A stretch of DNA of 64,000 bases from UBA11704 sp964491805 (GTDB lineage Bacteria; Patescibacteriota; Minisyncoccia; Phycocordibacterales; UBA5272), in assembly GCA_964491805.1 (NCBI GenBank), contig CAZBGU010000002.1:5263-69262 (forward strand), in the 5' to 3' direction. Positions 50,410 through 59,800 of this stretch are shown one piece after another. The position numbers and the translations under genes are program-made. Each line of letters opens with the position of its first letter. Position 1 is the first letter of the stretch. Below the pieces are notes generated by a model that saw only the letters and a list, made by a program, of their open reading frames with translations, ran no database searches and was not told the origin of the DNA.

Positions 50410-51186
50410 GTGTTGTCTATCTTATCCTTCATCTTTGGTGCATCAATAGGAAGTTTCGTACAAGTTATTGCTTCGCGACTTCATGTTGCACCAATTATGA
50501 AAGGGCGTAGTAAGTGCCTCTCTTGCGGAGAGGCACTTCGCGCGTCTGACCTTATCCCCGTTATCTCCTATCTTTGGTTAAGGGGTAAGTGTCGCCACTG
50601 CAAAAGTGTCTATGGGGTATCCGCATTGGTTGTCGAAGTATTATTTGGTGTTACATTCGTGGTCTTGTATCAGCTAATTATAAAGGATCAAGTTTCATTG
50701 CTTGTTAGTTTGTTATGGCTTGTGTACTACACATTGCTATTTGGAACACTCGGCGTTATGGCTCTTTATGATAGAGCTCATTCGTACATACCTTCTATGT
50801 TTCTCTATGGGTATCTAGCGCTTACCGCTATTATGTACTGTATGAGAATTGCTAATGACCCTCATGTGCTGACAATGATCTCGCCTGTGTTTGTTGCTGT
50901 GCCGTTTTTATTAGTGTGGCTCATCACAAGGGGTAGAGGTCTTGGTTTTGGTGACGTTATTTTGTTCTTCGGTGTTGGTATGTTCTTCGACTCTTTGCAA
51001 GGGCTTGCTGTGCTCATGGTCTCTGTATGGTTAGGTGCTATAGTGGGTATCTATATTAAGTATATTTCTAGACAAAGGCTTTCTGATACTACAGCGATAC
51101 CATTTGTGCCATTTATTGTTATTGGATTTCTCATTGTGTTGTTCACAGATATGGATATATTTTCGATCGCAATGTCGTTTTCATAG
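50410..51186 (+). CDS. pilD: Prepilin peptidase/methyltransferase PilD
   Basis: 258 aa starting at GTG 50410, needed to include the first helix LSILSFIFGASIGSFVQVIA. The methylase part has two CxxC pairs (CLSCGEALRASD, CRHCKSVYG). The aspartyl protease site is LYDRAHSYIP (first Asp) and GLGFGDVILF (GxGD). It cleaves and methylates the prepilins on either side. Confidence 0.94.
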   Translation: MLSILSFIFGASIGSFVQVIASRLHVAPIMKGRSKCLSCGEALRASDLIPVISYLWLRGKCRHCKSVYGVSALVVEVLFGVTFVVLYQLIIKDQVSLLVSLLWLVYYTLLFGTLGVMALYDRAHSYIPSMFLYGYLALTAIMYCMRIANDPHVLTMISPVFVAVPFLLVWLITRGRGLGFGDVILFFGVGMFFDSLQGLAVLMVSVWLGAIVGIYIKYISRQRLSDTTAIPFVPFIVIGFLIVLFTDMDIFSIAMSFS

Positions 51187-51201
51187 TGCTACTATGTATA
51201 T

Positions 51202-51882
51202 ATGTCACTAAGAAAAGGCGTAGAGATCAGATCTTCCTTACATAAAGGGTTCACTCTCGTTGAGCTTCTGGTAAGTGTTTCTATTATGGTGGTTATTCTT
51301 GGTATTACTCTTTCTGGCGGACCACAGTCAATCATGAGACTTACTTTAGCAGATAATGCTTACCAGACAGAATTGTTGTTGCGTGAAGCGCAGCTGCAAG
51401 GCAGCGCTGTTAACTCTGTTGGCGGAGTTTATGGAGGTGTTGGTGTATTTTTTGATAGAAGCACTTCAACGAGTGTACTAAAATTTAGAGACAAGGTTGA
51501 TCCGCTGATCAAGAGGGATATTGGTGTTGGTAATGGTTTGTATGATCAAAGTGTTAGTGACGAGAAGGAATTGATATTTAGGACAACAAACAACCATAAG
51601 ATAGGTAAGTTATGTGTGTCTGAGGGGATTAACCCTTTTGTTTGTAATGATGAAGATCCAACGAACCTCATTAAGACACTTACTGTTTCTTTTAGTCGTC
51701 CACGACAGACCGCACACCTATATGTTAATGGTGAATATGGCGTAAAAGGTGACCTCAATAAAGAATACACATCTGCATGTATTCAGATTGATTCCTTAAA
51801 ATCACCTGCTCCTGGCTTTGTTTACTCTATTACGGTATATCGCTCAGGAATGGTGACCAAGAAAGCAAGCACATGTAAATAA
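51202..51882 (+). CDS. Type IV minor pilin, GspH-like
   Basis: 226 aa with the prepilin signal GFTLVELLVSVSIMVVILGI; after it the helix carries TELLLREAQLQGSAVN and a beta-rich head. Glu+5 present. Follows pilD by 15 bases. Confidence 0.88.
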   Translation: MSLRKGVEIRSSLHKGFTLVELLVSVSIMVVILGITLSGGPQSIMRLTLADNAYQTELLLREAQLQGSAVNSVGGVYGGVGVFFDRSTSTSVLKFRDKVDPLIKRDIGVGNGLYDQSVSDEKELIFRTTNNHKIGKLCVSEGINPFVCNDEDPTNLIKTLTVSFSRPRQTAHLYVNGEYGVKGDLNKEYTSACIQIDSLKSPAPGFVYSITVYRSGMVTKKASTCK

Positions 51883-51892
51883 AATCACAACT

Positions 51893-52543
51893 ATGACATA
51901 TATCAGTAAACATTTTGGAGTAAAGGGATTCTCACTTGTAGAAATATTGGTGGTACTTGGTCTATTTTCTTCAATTGCAACGCTCAGTCTCGGGTCTCTC
52001 TTTAATGCACAGTCTGTAAATAGAAGACTGCAAGAGACTCAGGCTATTTTGGATAACGTAAATCTCTCCACTCAGACAGTGACTCGAGATATTCGTTTTG
52101 GTACTGATTTTTACGCAACAACATCATTACCATATGGAAATGATGCTCCACCATACACACGAAGAAACTGCCCTCAGTCGTCTCCGACTGCTTGCACTAT
52201 TCTTATATTTACTCCGTCCGACAGTAAAGACTACCGAGATAGGGTTGCTTACTATATAAAAAATGGAGTTCTTTACAAAACAACATATCCGTACGGGTCT
52301 TCTTCCTCCACGGAGCAAATGACGTCAAGCGATGTAACCATTAAGTCGTTATTTTTCTATCTCGAAGGGGCCCAGACTTCGCTAGGTGACACTCTTTATG
52401 ACGATAATGGCGCAATTGATTATAAGCAGCCGCTTATAACTTTTTTGCTCTCCGGTATCACTAAACCTGCAGGAGGTGCAATGGCATCAACAACTTTTGA
52501 TTTTGAAACCAATATTTCTCCTCGTGAGCTAGATAATCAATAA
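51893..52543 (+). CDS. Type IV minor pilin, PilW-like
   Basis: 216 aa. Signal GFSLVEILVVLGLFSSIATL, then a long helix (RRLQETQAILDNVNLSTQTV) and a beta head with Cys. PilW/GspJ-like by order and size; likely forms the pilus tip complex with its neighbours. Confidence 0.85.
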   Translation: MTYISKHFGVKGFSLVEILVVLGLFSSIATLSLGSLFNAQSVNRRLQETQAILDNVNLSTQTVTRDIRFGTDFYATTSLPYGNDAPPYTRRNCPQSSPTACTILIFTPSDSKDYRDRVAYYIKNGVLYKTTYPYGSSSSTEQMTSSDVTIKSLFFYLEGAQTSLGDTLYDDNGAIDYKQPLITFLLSGITKPAGGAMASTTFDFETNISPRELDNQ

Positions 52544-52550
52544 ACATTCT

Positions 52551-53303
52551 ATGAATACAAAACACATTAGTATACAGGGTTTTACGTTACTTGAGACTCT
52601 AGCGTCGATCGCGATCATAGCTTTAGTTATTGTTGGCCCTCTTTCTGTATTAAGTAGATCTTCTTCGTATGCTCGACAAACCAAAGATGTTATCGTTGCT
52701 ACATACCTTGCTGAAGAATCTATTGAATTGTTGCAGAACCAGTATGATTCATTGTATATATATTGTAAAAAAAGCCCTGGCGCGAACACTGGACTGTGTT
52801 TACCAAGAGGAACAGAATCAACAACAGGACAAACTTCTTGGAGACTACTTAAGGAGAGACTTGGAAGTCCAAGTACTATGCCATCTTGTTTTGGTGATGA
52901 AAGCGGAGGGAGTGGATGTTCCTTTGATACCCTTGATATGACAGGGGACATTTCTACAACGCCGCCTGCTCGTTATGCTGCAGGTGGTGAGGAATGCCCA
53001 TTTCTTGTTAAGGTTAAAAAATATACTACTGGAGGAAATCAGGAGGTGTCCTATTCTCATGAAAATACCAGGAGTTCTTATGTGTGTTCTGGTGTTACAT
53101 CACATGTTGTATCTGGTGTGGTTGACGCAACGAAGCCATTTACAAGAAATGTTGTTATTGACCAGTTGCCTACATTTGAAACTGGTTCAAGATACGACCA
53201 GTATAGTGATGACCTCCGTATTACTTCTGAAGTTAAGTTTAGAGGTGTAAATGGAAGAACTCAGACGTTACGCGTTATTCGCTTCATGAGTCCTCGCCTA
53301 TAA
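52551..53303 (+). CDS. Type IV minor pilin, PilV-like
   Basis: 250 aa. GFTLLETLASIAIIALVIVG with Glu+5, followed by TYLAEESIELLQNQYD as in PilV/GspI. The head has six or more cysteines (GCSFD, ECPF, YVCSG), suggesting disulfides. Confidence 0.86.
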   Translation: MNTKHISIQGFTLLETLASIAIIALVIVGPLSVLSRSSSYARQTKDVIVATYLAEESIELLQNQYDSLYIYCKKSPGANTGLCLPRGTESTTGQTSWRLLKERLGSPSTMPSCFGDESGGSGCSFDTLDMTGDISTTPPARYAAGGEECPFLVKVKKYTTGGNQEVSYSHENTRSSYVCSGVTSHVVSGVVDATKPFTRNVVIDQLPTFETGSRYDQYSDDLRITSEVKFRGVNGRTQTLRVIRFMSPRL

Positions 53304-53308
53304 GATAT

Positions 53309-54004
53309 ATGAAAAAACCTATTGTAACAATTCTTAGATGCTGGCTACAAAAAAACCGACTAGGTTTTATTCTACCTTTCACAATGCTTATTTGTGTACT
53401 TATTCTTCTTGTGACAAGCACATCAATGACGCTTCTCTCTAAACAGCTTTATTTTTCGAAATTGTACAAGCAGAGTCAGTCTGCATATTATGCGGCCGAT
53501 GATGCACTTGCGTGCACACTTTCTATTGATGATATGTATCAAGGAATGGATGGACTTGGAATTTTTCCAAGCAGCAATGCTGTAGACACCTTCACGTACA
53601 TGGAAGATGTTGTTGCATACGTTAATCAGAAAAGAATTGACGCTGGTCTTGCGGATACTGTAGATCTACAAAGTGGCCCAGGAAAGAAACCTATAATGTG
53701 TGGTCAGGCGGTTATCTTTGATACAGGCGAATCCTCAGATTCTAAGTTTGCAACTTCAACATTTGAACGTACATACAACGACCCTACTCTTGGACCAGTG
53801 ACCGAGACTGGTATTGCTTCGACGTTTACTATGCGTATGGACCTTGGTGTTGACCCTGTTACGAGTTTGCATTCATATCGTTGTGCTAAAGTTACTGTTA
53901 ATAAAACGACGATATTTCGTCAGATTATTTCCCAAGGATATTCGACATGTGACAATCTTAATACCGCTGTCGAGCGTGCGGTTGTAAACACAACAAAATA
54001 TTAG
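53309..54004 (+). CDS. PilX-like minor pilus component
   Basis: 231 aa. One N-terminal helix (LPFTMLICVLILLVTSTSMT) preceded by a basic tail without a typical Glu+5 signal; then SQSAYYAADDALACTLSIDD, the PilX/GspK-like helix. Last of the pilin gene run, so a tip or initiating component is likely. Confidence 0.72.
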   Translation: MKKPIVTILRCWLQKNRLGFILPFTMLICVLILLVTSTSMTLLSKQLYFSKLYKQSQSAYYAADDALACTLSIDDMYQGMDGLGIFPSSNAVDTFTYMEDVVAYVNQKRIDAGLADTVDLQSGPGKKPIMCGQAVIFDTGESSDSKFATSTFERTYNDPTLGPVTETGIASTFTMRMDLGVDPVTSLHSYRCAKVTVNKTTIFRQIISQGYSTCDNLNTAVERAVVNTTKY

Positions 54005-54056
54005 GTTTCCCTATAATATCCTTTCTAAATAAGGCTTTTTGTGATATTCTATAGTT

Positions 54057-56066
54057 ATGAATAGAGATACTGTTACAAAAAGAGTGGTGGAATTACGAAA
54101 ACTACTTGAGCGTCACCGTGTTCTCTATCATGTTCATGATGCTCCAGAAATATCAGATGAAGTGTACGATTCACTCATGAGTGAGCTTGGTGCACTCGAG
54201 AAGCAGTACCCTGAACTTGATTCACCGCTATCGCCAACACATCGTGTAGGGGGAGATCCTTTACCATATTTTGAAAAAGTTACCCATGATATACGTCAGT
54301 GGAGTTTTGATAACGTCTTTTCATTTAATGAACTTACAGAATGGGAAGAAAGAAATATTTCTCTTCTCAAGAAAGAGTACAAAGAAACTATTTCTACTTC
54401 TGATATTTCATATATAGCAGAAATGAAAATTGATGGACTCAAGGTAGTTATGACATATAAAGATGGCAAGTTGATTCGTGCTGCTACGAGAGGTAATGGT
54501 GAAGTTGGTGAAGATATTACAGAGAACATCAAGACAGTGCGTTCTATTCCTCTTATCTTACCTGAATCAAAGTCATTCACGGTGATAGGGGAAGCGTGGA
54601 TGAAGAAAAAAGATCTTGACGCTCTTAATAAAGAGCGAGAGAGAGAGGGTCTCGCGTTATATGCAAACACTCGTAATCTTGCGGCGGGGACGTTACGACA
54701 ACTTGATCCAAAGATTGTTGCTAAACGTAATATTCAGATATTTGCGTACGACATAGAAGGTGGTAATTACAAGACACAAGAAGAAGAGTTGCATACGCTC
54801 GAGTCATATGGTTTCTTGGTTAACCCTGCACGAAAAGTATGTCGTACACTTCGTGATATACAAAGTTTTTATGATACATGGATAGAGAAGCGTCATGGCG
54901 AGGATTATGGTATTGATGGATTGGTTGTAAAAATTAACGAGCGTGTTATTTGGAATGCGCTTGGATATACTGCTAAGTCCCCACGAGGGGGTGTAGCGTA
55001 CAAGTTCCCTGCAGAAGAAGTCGCAACGAAGCTTCTATCTATTACATGTCAGGTGGGGCGTACGGGTGCAGTTACACCAGTTGCTGAACTCGCTCCAGTA
55101 CTTCTTGCAGGCTCGACGGTATCTCGTGCAACACTTCATAATCAGGATGAAATTGCTAGACTGGATGTTCGTATTGGTGATACCGTTGCACTGCGTAAGG
55201 CAGGGGATGTGATCCCTGAAATTTTCGATGTCTTCAAAGAACTTAGACCTAAAGGTTCAGTAATGTATGAGATGCCGTCTACATGTCCGTCGTGTTCCTC
55301 AACTCTTGTGCGTACAGAAGTTGGTAAAGACATGTCTGCGGCACTCTATTGTAAAAATCAAACTTGTCCAGCACAACATATTGAAGGGTTGATTCATTTT
55401 GTAAGTAAGAAGGGGATGAACATTGAGGGTCTCGGCGAGAAAATTATAGAAACCTTCCATGATATTGGATTAATTACAGATGTTGTGTCAATTTTTAATC
55501 TTAAGAAAGAAGATATTGTCGGTCTTGAAGGTTTTGGAGAGAAGTCTGCGGATAACATCATCGCTTCAATTACCACAGCACGGAATGTTCCGCTACATCG
55601 TCTCATTTATTCGCTTGGTATTCGTCATGTTGGAGAACAAACAGCAAAGGATATCGCAGGGCATTTCAAGACTGTTGAGGCACTTCTTGCTGCTCAGGAT
55701 GATGATTTTCTTGCCATTGAAGGAGTCGGTACTATTGTTCTGCAGTCACTTCGGGATTATTTTTCTAACGAAGAGTCAGTGTCACTTTTTAAGCGTTTAC
55801 TAGATGAGGTTGTAGTAGAAAAGGTGGTAGATAGAAGTGGTAACAAGTTGCACGGTCTAACATTTGTTATTACCGGAACACTTCCGACGCTGTCACGTGA
55901 CGAGGCAAAATTATTGATAGAAAATAATGGTGGCAAGGTTTCCGGAAGTGTTTCCAAAAAGACCAGCTATCTTCTTGCTGGGGACGGAGGTGGTAGTAAG
56001 AGAGAAGACGCTGAGAAATTAGGCATTTCTATTCTCGATGAAGATAGTTTGAAAAACATGCTATAA
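54057..56066 (+). CDS. ligA: NAD-dependent DNA ligase LigA
   Basis: 669 aa, complete. It seals nicks in DNA using NAD+. Ia domain at the start, adenylation Lys in AEMKIDGLKV (KxDG), zinc Cys4 (CPSCSSTLV, YCKNQTCPAQ), helix-hairpin-helix GLEGFGEKSADNIIASI, and a C-terminal BRCT domain (GLTFVITGTLPTLSRDEAK). TGATATTCT ends 6 bases before the ATG. Confidence 0.97.
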   Translation: MNRDTVTKRVVELRKLLERHRVLYHVHDAPEISDEVYDSLMSELGALEKQYPELDSPLSPTHRVGGDPLPYFEKVTHDIRQWSFDNVFSFNELTEWEERNISLLKKEYKETISTSDISYIAEMKIDGLKVVMTYKDGKLIRAATRGNGEVGEDITENIKTVRSIPLILPESKSFTVIGEAWMKKKDLDALNKEREREGLALYANTRNLAAGTLRQLDPKIVAKRNIQIFAYDIEGGNYKTQEEELHTLESYGFLVNPARKVCRTLRDIQSFYDTWIEKRHGEDYGIDGLVVKINERVIWNALGYTAKSPRGGVAYKFPAEEVATKLLSITCQVGRTGAVTPVAELAPVLLAGSTVSRATLHNQDEIARLDVRIGDTVALRKAGDVIPEIFDVFKELRPKGSVMYEMPSTCPSCSSTLVRTEVGKDMSAALYCKNQTCPAQHIEGLIHFVSKKGMNIEGLGEKIIETFHDIGLITDVVSIFNLKKEDIVGLEGFGEKSADNIIASITTARNVPLHRLIYSLGIRHVGEQTAKDIAGHFKTVEALLAAQDDDFLAIEGVGTIVLQSLRDYFSNEESVSLFKRLLDEVVVEKVVDRSGNKLHGLTFVITGTLPTLSRDEAKLLIENNGGKVSGSVSKKTSYLLAGDGGGSKREDAEKLGISILDEDSLKNML

Positions 56067-56076
56067 TTGTTTAACT

Positions 56077-56361
56077 ATGATATTTACAGAACAAGATCTC
56101 GACAACCTTTCACGTCTTGCACGTATTGATATTGCAAAAGAAGAAAAACAACAAATGCTTCACGATATACAGGCAATTCTAGGCTATGTATCTGAGATAA
56201 ATGATATCGATGGAGAGCTAGGGCGGTACGAGGTTTCTCTCTATAATGTTGTACGTGAGGATGTTGTTACTTGTGACACAGGTTCTAATACCGAAGCAAT
56301 TCTTGCAAACGCTCCCGCATCAAAAGATGGCTATGTGGAAGTTATTCAAGTTCTTAAGTAA
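56077..56361 (+). CDS. gatC: Asp-tRNA(Asn)/Glu-tRNA(Gln) amidotransferase subunit C
   Basis: 94 aa. LDNLSRLARIDIAKEEKQQM and AILGYVSEINDID fit GatC, which bridges GatA and GatB. A TATAAT box ends 9 bases before the ATG, inside the end of ligA. gatA follows directly; gatB is not in the window. Confidence 0.92.
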   Translation: MIFTEQDLDNLSRLARIDIAKEEKQQMLHDIQAILGYVSEINDIDGELGRYEVSLYNVVREDVVTCDTGSNTEAILANAPASKDGYVEVIQVLK

Positions 56362-56372
56362 GATATATATTT

Positions 56373-57794
56373 ATGAAAAAAACACTTCGACAATTACATG
56401 AAGAGCTTAAGAGCGGGTCGCTTACGGTAGAGTCTCTTGTTGCAGCATCACTTCAGACAATCAAAGAAAAAGACACAGATGTTCACGCGCTTCTTGGTTT
56501 ATATTCTGATGCATTCATTAGTTCACAAATAAAAAGTGCTCAAGCGATGTTCTCCAATAAAACATCGACAGTTCTTACAGGTATTCCAATTGTTCTTAAG
56601 GACAACATTCTTGTCAAAGGAGAAATTGCTACGGGTGGTTCTAAGATTCTTGAGAAATATGTTGCAACGTACGACGCAACTGTTGTTAAGAAACTGAAGA
56701 ATGCGGGTGCTGTCATAGTCGGTCGTGCCAACATGGATGAGTTTGCAATGGGTGGCTCTACTGAGAACTCTGCATATGGTGTAACAAAAAATCCACACGA
56801 TCTTACAAAGATTGCTGGTGGCTCGTCAGGTGGATCAGCTGCTGTCGTTGCGTATGGAGGGGTTCCGGTGTCTCTTGGTTCTGATACTGGAGGATCTATT
56901 CGTCAACCTGCATCGTTCTGTGGCATCGTAGGACTCAAGACAACCTATGGTGACGTGTCTCGTTACGGTGTTATGGCGATGGGAAGTTCACTTGATCAAA
57001 TTGGACCATTTGGCAATTCAGTAGAAGACGTTGAAGATCTTTACAGTGTAATTACAGGTCATGACGAACATGACAGTACGTCGCTTCCAGATGCGCTTCG
57101 GAATACGCAAACTGCAACTAATCTTAAAAAAGTTGTCGGTGTGCCGATGTCATTTGTTAATCAGAAGGGTGTTGATGCTTTAGTGCTAGCTAATTTCAAT
57201 CAGTCAATCGAGAAAATGAAGTCTGCCGGGTATACAATTAAAGATATAACTATTCCGAATCTTGAAAAGGCGCTTTCTGTGTACTATGTTCTTATGTTCG
57301 CTGAGGTTTCGAGTAATCTTGCACGCTATGATGGTATTCGTTACGGCCTTTCTCACCCTGGTGAGACGAGTATTCGAAGTTACTTTGAGTCGCGTACTGC
57401 GGGATTCGGGCAAGAGGTGCGCAGAAGAATCCTTCTTGGAACATATGTACTTTCATCTGGTTACTACGATGCGTATTACAACAAAGCAAACCTTGTACGT
57501 GACATGCTTAAGAAAGAGTTCGTGAAGGTGTTCAAGGATGTTGATGTAATCGCAACACCAACATCTCCAGTTCCTGCGTTTGCTATTGGCGAGAAATCGC
57601 ATGATCCGCTGTCTATGTACCTTGCAGATATTTTTACTGTCCCGGTCAATATTGTAGGAGTTCCGGCAATTTCAATTCCATCAGGGAAAACCCCCTCTGG
57701 CCTACCGCTCGGATTACAGTTTATTGCACCACACACACGTGAAGATGTCCTCTTTAGTATTGGTAAGGACTTTGAGAAACTTCGCACGGAGTAA
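56373..57794 (+). CDS. gatA: Asp-tRNA(Asn)/Glu-tRNA(Gln) amidotransferase subunit A
   Basis: 473-aa amidase-signature enzyme releasing ammonia from glutamine to correct mischarged Asp-tRNA(Asn)/Glu-tRNA(Gln). The catalytic Lys is in GIPIVLKDNIL, the Ser-cisSer pair in GGSSGGSAAVVAYGG and SDTGGSIRQPASF. Full length. Confidence 0.97.
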   Translation: MKKTLRQLHEELKSGSLTVESLVAASLQTIKEKDTDVHALLGLYSDAFISSQIKSAQAMFSNKTSTVLTGIPIVLKDNILVKGEIATGGSKILEKYVATYDATVVKKLKNAGAVIVGRANMDEFAMGGSTENSAYGVTKNPHDLTKIAGGSSGGSAAVVAYGGVPVSLGSDTGGSIRQPASFCGIVGLKTTYGDVSRYGVMAMGSSLDQIGPFGNSVEDVEDLYSVITGHDEHDSTSLPDALRNTQTATNLKKVVGVPMSFVNQKGVDALVLANFNQSIEKMKSAGYTIKDITIPNLEKALSVYYVLMFAEVSSNLARYDGIRYGLSHPGETSIRSYFESRTAGFGQEVRRRILLGTYVLSSGYYDAYYNKANLVRDMLKKEFVKVFKDVDVIATPTSPVPAFAIGEKSHDPLSMYLADIFTVPVNIVGVPAISIPSGKTPSGLPLGLQFIAPHTREDVLFSIGKDFEKLRTE

Positions 57795-57918
57795 TCATAA
57801 TACACAAAGGGTACGGAGTGTTTTGTGATATTATTATGATATAGGTGTGCTTAGTGTTTTGTATTGCGCAGATTTGTATTTGCTATACACTACAAGCCAC
57901 TTTCTACAAGCTGCCCCC

Positions 57919-59316
57919 ATGTATTCTCTTTCCATTGATTATCTTTTTAATAGAATCTACGATGTTTTGCTTTGGATAAAATACACATGGCTTTTTTCCA
58001 TACTTCGAAAGTCTCCGGAGACATATCTAGATGAACACTCAGGCCGCGATTGGGACGGACTGCGAGATAGAGGATGGTTTGACGAATACTTAGCACAGAA
58101 AGATATGGCAGTGCCTCCTGCAGAGGTTCATGTTTCATTGTGGCAAAGAATGCTCGAAGGTCTCGGTCTAAAAGTTCGTGATAGTGATAATGACGGTATA
58201 CCAGATATTACTGATAGTCGACCTTATGATGCAGACAATTTAACAAAAGCACAGTTAAAAGAGAGATACGAAGCAGATTACTCTTTTTTTGATAAAGTTC
58301 GAGACATGTTCGGTATAGGACCAAAAGATACCGACAAAGATGGTGTTCCAGATAGTTACGAAGTGAACCATGGTCTTGATCCTAAGAATCCAGATTCTGA
58401 TAGAGACGGTGCTCTTGATGGTCAAGAGTTAGTGCAGGGTACTGACCCGTTAAACAACGACACGGATGGTGACGGAGTTTTAGATGGACGCGATGAGGCC
58501 CCTCTTGATCCTAAGGTCTCATCAATCGGTCCTGACAGTGATGGCGATGGTGTAAGTGACAGAATAGAAAAATTTCTCGGCATAGATAGTACAAAAACAG
58601 ATACAGATGGTGACGGTATACCAGATAGCATGGACACGTATCCACTTGATCCAGAAAATTTGAGCAAGATACCTGCACTTGATATCAATAAAGCAACTGA
58701 AGGTTTACATTTTTCAATACAAAACCCAGTGTTATCTGTCTTCGCTGACATACTGTCGGTTCTGACGATTGTCGTGCTTGTGTTGCTTGTATTTATCGTT
58801 TTTAGATGGATATCTGAATTTATTGCAAGTCTTGATCATTACGAACATTATTTTCATCACGGGGATCATGGCTCACACCATGGAGGTCATGTGATTAGAG
58901 ATACGAGCACCCATAACCGTGACGAGATGCCGGCAGGTATTGCAGGGCTTCCTGTTGGGTCTGGTATAGATTTTCAGGTGCATGCACCGTCAGTACTAGA
59001 GTTAGTTGATCACCCAAAGTTTGCTGTCATTCAGGGTTACATGAGCAGCGGAAGTGAAGCGTTGTGGAGGATCGGTATTATGGAGGCTGATAATCTCCTG
59101 CTTGAAGTTCTTAGTGAGAAGGGTTACACAGGTGAAGGTGTTGGAGAAAAACTGAAGGGTGCGAGTTTCAAAACTATAGATCTTGCATGGGATGCGCATA
59201 AGTTGAGAAATAGAATCGCACATGAAGGTTCTGACTTTGAGTTGACTGAACGGGAAGCAAAACGAGCTTTTACCTTATTTGAATCAGTATTTAGGGATTT
59301 GAAAGTGATCAGGTAA
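57919..59316 (+). CDS. TSP3-repeat membrane protein with HEPN-like cytoplasmic domain
   Basis: 465 aa from ATG 57919. After an N-terminal hydrophobic part come calcium-binding thrombospondin type 3 repeats (residues about 90-250: DSDNDGIPDITDS, DTDKDGVPDSYE, DTDGDGVLDGRDEA, DSDGDGVSDRIE, DTDGDGIPDSMD). A helix follows (SVLTIVVLVLLVFIVFRWI, about 275), then a His-rich turn (FHHGDHGSHHGGH), then a helical domain with DAHKLRNRIAHEG near 430. RNRIAH is the R-x4-H arrangement of HEPN ribonucleases. Surface calcium/adhesion part and HEPN-like part on one chain is unusual; RNase activity is inference. Confidence 0.8.
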   Translation: MYSLSIDYLFNRIYDVLLWIKYTWLFSILRKSPETYLDEHSGRDWDGLRDRGWFDEYLAQKDMAVPPAEVHVSLWQRMLEGLGLKVRDSDNDGIPDITDSRPYDADNLTKAQLKERYEADYSFFDKVRDMFGIGPKDTDKDGVPDSYEVNHGLDPKNPDSDRDGALDGQELVQGTDPLNNDTDGDGVLDGRDEAPLDPKVSSIGPDSDGDGVSDRIEKFLGIDSTKTDTDGDGIPDSMDTYPLDPENLSKIPALDINKATEGLHFSIQNPVLSVFADILSVLTIVVLVLLVFIVFRWISEFIASLDHYEHYFHHGDHGSHHGGHVIRDTSTHNRDEMPAGIAGLPVGSGIDFQVHAPSVLELVDHPKFAVIQGYMSSGSEALWRIGIMEADNLLLEVLSEKGYTGEGVGEKLKGASFKTIDLAWDAHKLRNRIAHEGSDFELTEREAKRAFTLFESVFRDLKVIR

Positions 59317-59366
59317 CTGAGTGAATAAAATATAGAAACGATGTGGATAGTTACGGAAGAAATATA

Positions 59367-59399
59367 ATACGAGCGACACCCTCGGTGTCGCTCGTATTA
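59367..59399. terminator. Strong hairpin closing the tRNA-fMet tail array
   Basis: Perfect 15-bp AATACGAGCGACACC / GGTGTCGCTCGTATT stem with a CTC loop. Follows (minus sense) the third tail copy. Confidence 0.82.
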
Positions 59400-59406
59400 T
59401 TCTTAT

Positions 59407-59486
59407 TGCAGGGACACTAATAAGAATAATAAAAAGAGTACCGGTTACAGTACTCCTTTTATTATTCTTGTTGCGGGGACAGGAAT
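59407..59486 (-). repeat. Degraded tRNA-fMet tail copies with terminators
   Basis: Minus-strand order: tail copy 2 (59472-59486, ATTCCTGTCCCCGCA), a hairpin AAGAATAATAAAAGGAGTAC / GTACTC...TTATTATTCTT, then tail copy 3 (59407-59417, TGTCCCTGCA). Each copy is followed by a hairpin, as the true tRNA is. Confidence 0.75.
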
Positions 59487-59640
59487 ATCGGTCACAAAAC
59501 TTCTCCTCGTCTTACTTCCAAGAAGCGAATTTACTAATTCGTCGTCGATAAAGTTTTCTGACCACTATTCGATTCCTGACGAACATGAGCGCCTCACGGC
59601 GTGATTTACTAATCAGCAGGTCATTTATTTCATACGAGAC
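59487..59640 (-). repeat. tRNA-tail element E4 (downstream of tRNA-fMet)
   Basis: Minus sense: an inverted T-arm copy CAGGAATCGAATAG (59568-59578 core) and a stem GGTCAGAAAACTT / AAGTTTTGTGACC (one mismatch). Inside lie hairpins CGAATT-AGTA-AATTCG (59526-59541) and CTTC-TTG-GAAG (59515-59525). The element ends in tail copy 2. Matches E3 in layout, with different stem bases. Confidence 0.78.
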
Positions 59641-59688
59641 AAATAAAGTAAAAGCAGTATTGATTACAATACTGCTTTTACTTTATTT
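59641..59688 (-). terminator. Terminator directly after tRNA-fMet
   Basis: Minus-strand stem ACAAATAAAGTAAAAGCAGT... of about 23 bp with a TAAT loop, starting right behind the tRNA. Confidence 0.85.
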
Positions 59689-59689
59689 G

Positions 59690-59760
59690 TTGCGGGGACA
59701 GGAATCGAACCTGTGTCCCGAGGTTATGAGCCTCGTGAGTTACCTCTACTCTACCCCGCT
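59690..59760 (-). tRNA. Initiator tRNA-fMet (anticodon CAT)
   Basis: Minus-strand cloverleaf: G2-C71 acceptor GCGGGG/CCCCGC with an unpaired first position (A1-A72), the mark of initiator tRNAs. Anticodon arm CGAGG-CTCATAA-CCTCG, T-arm ACAGG-TTCGATT-CCTGT. Only two of the usual three G-C pairs stand next to the loop. Confidence 0.85.
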
Positions 59761-59800
59761 ATATATTTTTCATAATTAATTGTTTAACGAGTATTAACAA

